Source: Halostagnicola sp. A-GB9-2 (GTDB taxonomy: Archaea > Halobacteriota > Halobacteria > Halobacteriales > Natrialbaceae). From it: a DNA stretch of 64,000 nt. Positions 62,566 to 64,000 of the stretch are shown here, piece after piece. Both the position numbers and the translations under genes were made by a program. The notes under the pieces were generated by a model. The model made no database searches. It saw nothing but the letters and a program-made list of their open reading frames with translations, and was not told where the DNA came from. The stretch covers positions 124,001 through 188,000 of the forward strand of contig NZ_JASJOC010000003.1 in assembly GCF_030068615.1 (NCBI RefSeq), given 5' to 3'. Within the stretch, counting starts at the first letter, position 1, and every line of letters starts with the position of its first letter.

Positions 62566-63151
62566 TTCGTCCGTCCCCGACGACACCGGATCCAGCACAG
62601 TAGACGGGGCAGCGTCCGCCGAACCGAGCGCCGACGGCGGCCTTCGTGCTTACACCGTCCGCCTCGAACTCGTCGACGAACCCGGCGAGTTGCTTCGCGC
62701 GCTCGAGCCGATTTCGAAAAACGGCGGCAATCTCCTAAGTATTCATCACGAGCGCGGGAACATCACCCCGCGCGGACACATCCCCGTCGAAGTCGACCTC
62801 GAGTGCCCGCCGGACCGGTTCGAAGACGTTGTCGAATCGCTCCGTCAGGGCGGCGTCAACGTCATCCAGGCCGGTGCCGAACGCTACGGCGGCGAGGTTT
62901 CTGTCGTCCTCGTCGGCCACGTCGTCGACACCGATCTCTCAGATACGCTCTCCGCGATCGAAACCGAAGCGAACGCCGTCGTCCTCGACCTCTCGCTGGC
63001 CGCCCCTGACGGCACGAAAGGCACCGCCAGCGCCCGCCTGCGACTCGCGATCGACACCGGCCGAGCCGACGAGGTGCTCGAGACGATCCGATCTATCGGC
63101 GCAAAAAAGGATCTCACTGTCGTCGAACCGCTCCCCGGAGGTGACGCCTGA
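62558..63151 (+). CDS. ACT-domain amino-acid-binding protein
   Basis: A 197-residue protein. After an acidic start (SSVPDDTGSSTVDG) it has an ACT domain: LRAYTVRLELVDEPGELLRALEPISKNGGNLLSIHHERG, then a second ligand-like region. It probably senses an amino acid such as threonine or methionine. Its TGA overlaps the next gene's ATG by one base, so it is coupled with homoserine dehydrogenase and probably regulates it or is its separate regulatory subunit. Confidence 0.85.
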   Translation: MGDSSVPDDTGSSTVDGAASAEPSADGGLRAYTVRLELVDEPGELLRALEPISKNGGNLLSIHHERGNITPRGHIPVEVDLECPPDRFEDVVESLRQGGVNVIQAGAERYGGEVSVVLVGHVVDTDLSDTLSAIETEANAVVLDLSLAAPDGTKGTASARLRLAIDTGRADEVLETIRSIGAKKDLTVVEPLPGGDA

Positions 63152-64000
63152 TGCGACTCGCCGTGTTAGGTTCCGGCTCCGTCGGCACGTCCGTCGTCAA
63201 CCTCGCGGGCGAGTACGGCCACGAGGTCGTCGCCCTCGCGGATTCAAGTACCGCGGCGATCGACGATGGCGGAATCGACGTTGAGAACGCCCTCGAGCGC
63301 AAGGCCGGCGGTAATCCAGTCGGCGATCACGACCCGGATGCCGTCTTTGAAACCGATTACGACGTCCTCGTCGAGGTCACACCGACGACGCTCGGCGATG
63401 CGGAGCCCGGCTTTACGCACACGAAACGCGCATTAGAAGCCGACCGCCACGTCGTCCTGGCGAATAAAGGCCCCGTCGCCGAGCGGTACGAAGAACTGCA
63501 GGACCTCGTCGCCGCGAGTGCCGGTTCGATCCGGTTCGAAGCGACGGTCGGCGGCGCGATTCCCGTCCTCTCGACCATCGAGGACTGTACGCCCGAAGCA
63601 GTCACGGCCGTTCGGGGCGTCCTCAACGGCACCGCGAACTTCATCCTCACTCGGATGGCTGCGGAAGGACTGGACTACGAGCACGTGCTCACGGAAGCGC
63701 AGGATCTGGGCGTCGCCGAAGCCGACCCGTCGTTCGACGTCGACGGCACCGACGCGGCGCTCAAATTCGTCATCCTCGCGAACGTCCTGAACGACGGCGG
63801 CTTCTCCCTTGAGGACGCCACCGTCGACGGGATCGAAAACATTCCCGGAAGCGCGCTCCAACTTGCCGCAGAAGACGGCCGGACGATTCGACTCATCGGC
63901 GAAGCGACCCGCGACGGCGTTCGCGTCGGTCCGCGATTGGTCCCCGAACACGGCGCGCTCGCGGTGACGGGAACGCAGAACATCGTCGAAATCGAGACGC
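63151..64000 (+). CDS. hom: homoserine dehydrogenase (truncated by the window end)
   Basis: The first 283 residues are present. It starts MRLAVLGSGSVGTSVVNLAG (NAD(P)-binding glycines), then VLANKGPVA (KGP catalytic region), FEATVGGAIPVLS, RGVLNGTANFILT and EADPSFDVDGTDAALK, all typical. It makes homoserine for threonine and methionine. The C-terminal ACT domain of many homologs is missing here, and the upstream ACT protein may replace it. The frame continues past 64000. Confidence 0.92.
   Translation, partial: MRLAVLGSGSVGTSVVNLAGEYGHEVVALADSSTAAIDDGGIDVENALERKAGGNPVGDHDPDAVFETDYDVLVEVTPTTLGDAEPGFTHTKRALEADRHVVLANKGPVAERYEELQDLVAASAGSIRFEATVGGAIPVLSTIEDCTPEAVTAVRGVLNGTANFILTRMAAEGLDYEHVLTEAQDLGVAEADPSFDVDGTDAALKFVILANVLNDGGFSLEDATVDGIENIPGSALQLAAEDGRTIRLIGEATRDGVRVGPRLVPEHGALAVTGTQNIVEIET

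Noticed and set aside
62173-62598. A minus-strand frame with an eight-residue repeat over the NifU-like gene tail
   Set aside because: The protein repeat simply reflects the 24-base DNA repeats; it overlaps two plus-strand genes' boundaries.

Overview
The window reads as a chromosomal segment of a haloarchaeon, most likely a Natrialbaceae-type organism; the genus is inferred. The evidence is strongly acidic predicted proteins, high GC with C/G-ending codons, and archaeal proteins throughout: class I lysyl-tRNA synthetase, fused Kae1-Bud32, ribosomal proteins S19e, S24e and S27ae, a PDCD5-family protein, ThiD-ThiN and a geranylgeranyl-lipid reductase. Bat-type helix-turn-helix regulators, a HalOD1 protein and many TATA-like boxes 20-35 bases before start codons (leaderless mRNAs) also fit. 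I found no tRNA, rRNA, CRISPR array or intact transposase.

Layout. 0-6.6 kb: a lower-GC arsenite methyltransferase gene, then small haloarchaeal proteins and a YgfZ-like protein. 6.6-8.8 kb: a PitA-type heme protein facing a PadR regulator. 9-14.4 kb: the leftward unit pyrH-lysS-site-2 protease, then a MoaE fusion. 15-23.3 kb: a second site-2 protease, thiL, rps19e, PDCD5, a PP-loop protein, hisS, a sulfatase and an orphan cheR. 23.3-26.2 kb: a leftward unit of NSS transporter, MetS-like small subunit and proline racemase. 26.3-31.4 kb: mutS-mutL. 31.5-40 kb: ThiD-ThiN, AIR-synthase-like, lipoprotein, MOT1-type transporter, a PIN-like pair and rdgB. 40-49.2 kb: three Bat-type regulators interleaved with a stand-alone nuoCD, pcp, Kae1-Bud32, rps27ae and rps24e. 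49.4-64 kb: uvrA, a HalOD1/Lrp group, a stress group (PRC-barrel, UspA, DUF2267), a lipid reductase, CPBP protease, SDR, UspA, a ROK sugar kinase, an LVIVD-repeat lipoprotein, a NifU-like protein, and an ACT-domain gene coupled to homoserine dehydrogenase, which runs off the window.

The most unusual signals are short tandem repeats at gene junctions. At two unrelated gene ends (31437-31508 and 62229-62300) a 24-base unit holding the last codons and the stop codon is present three times in frame. Other junctions carry 18-, 24- and 25-base tandem copies. Also notable are an orphan nuoCD, a MoaE fused to a MobB-like domain that has lost its P-loop, the transporter-racemase unit, a tiny leader ORF with a strong ribosome binding site before the ACT-hom unit, and duplicated or palindromic promoter elements near 55.1-55.4 kb.
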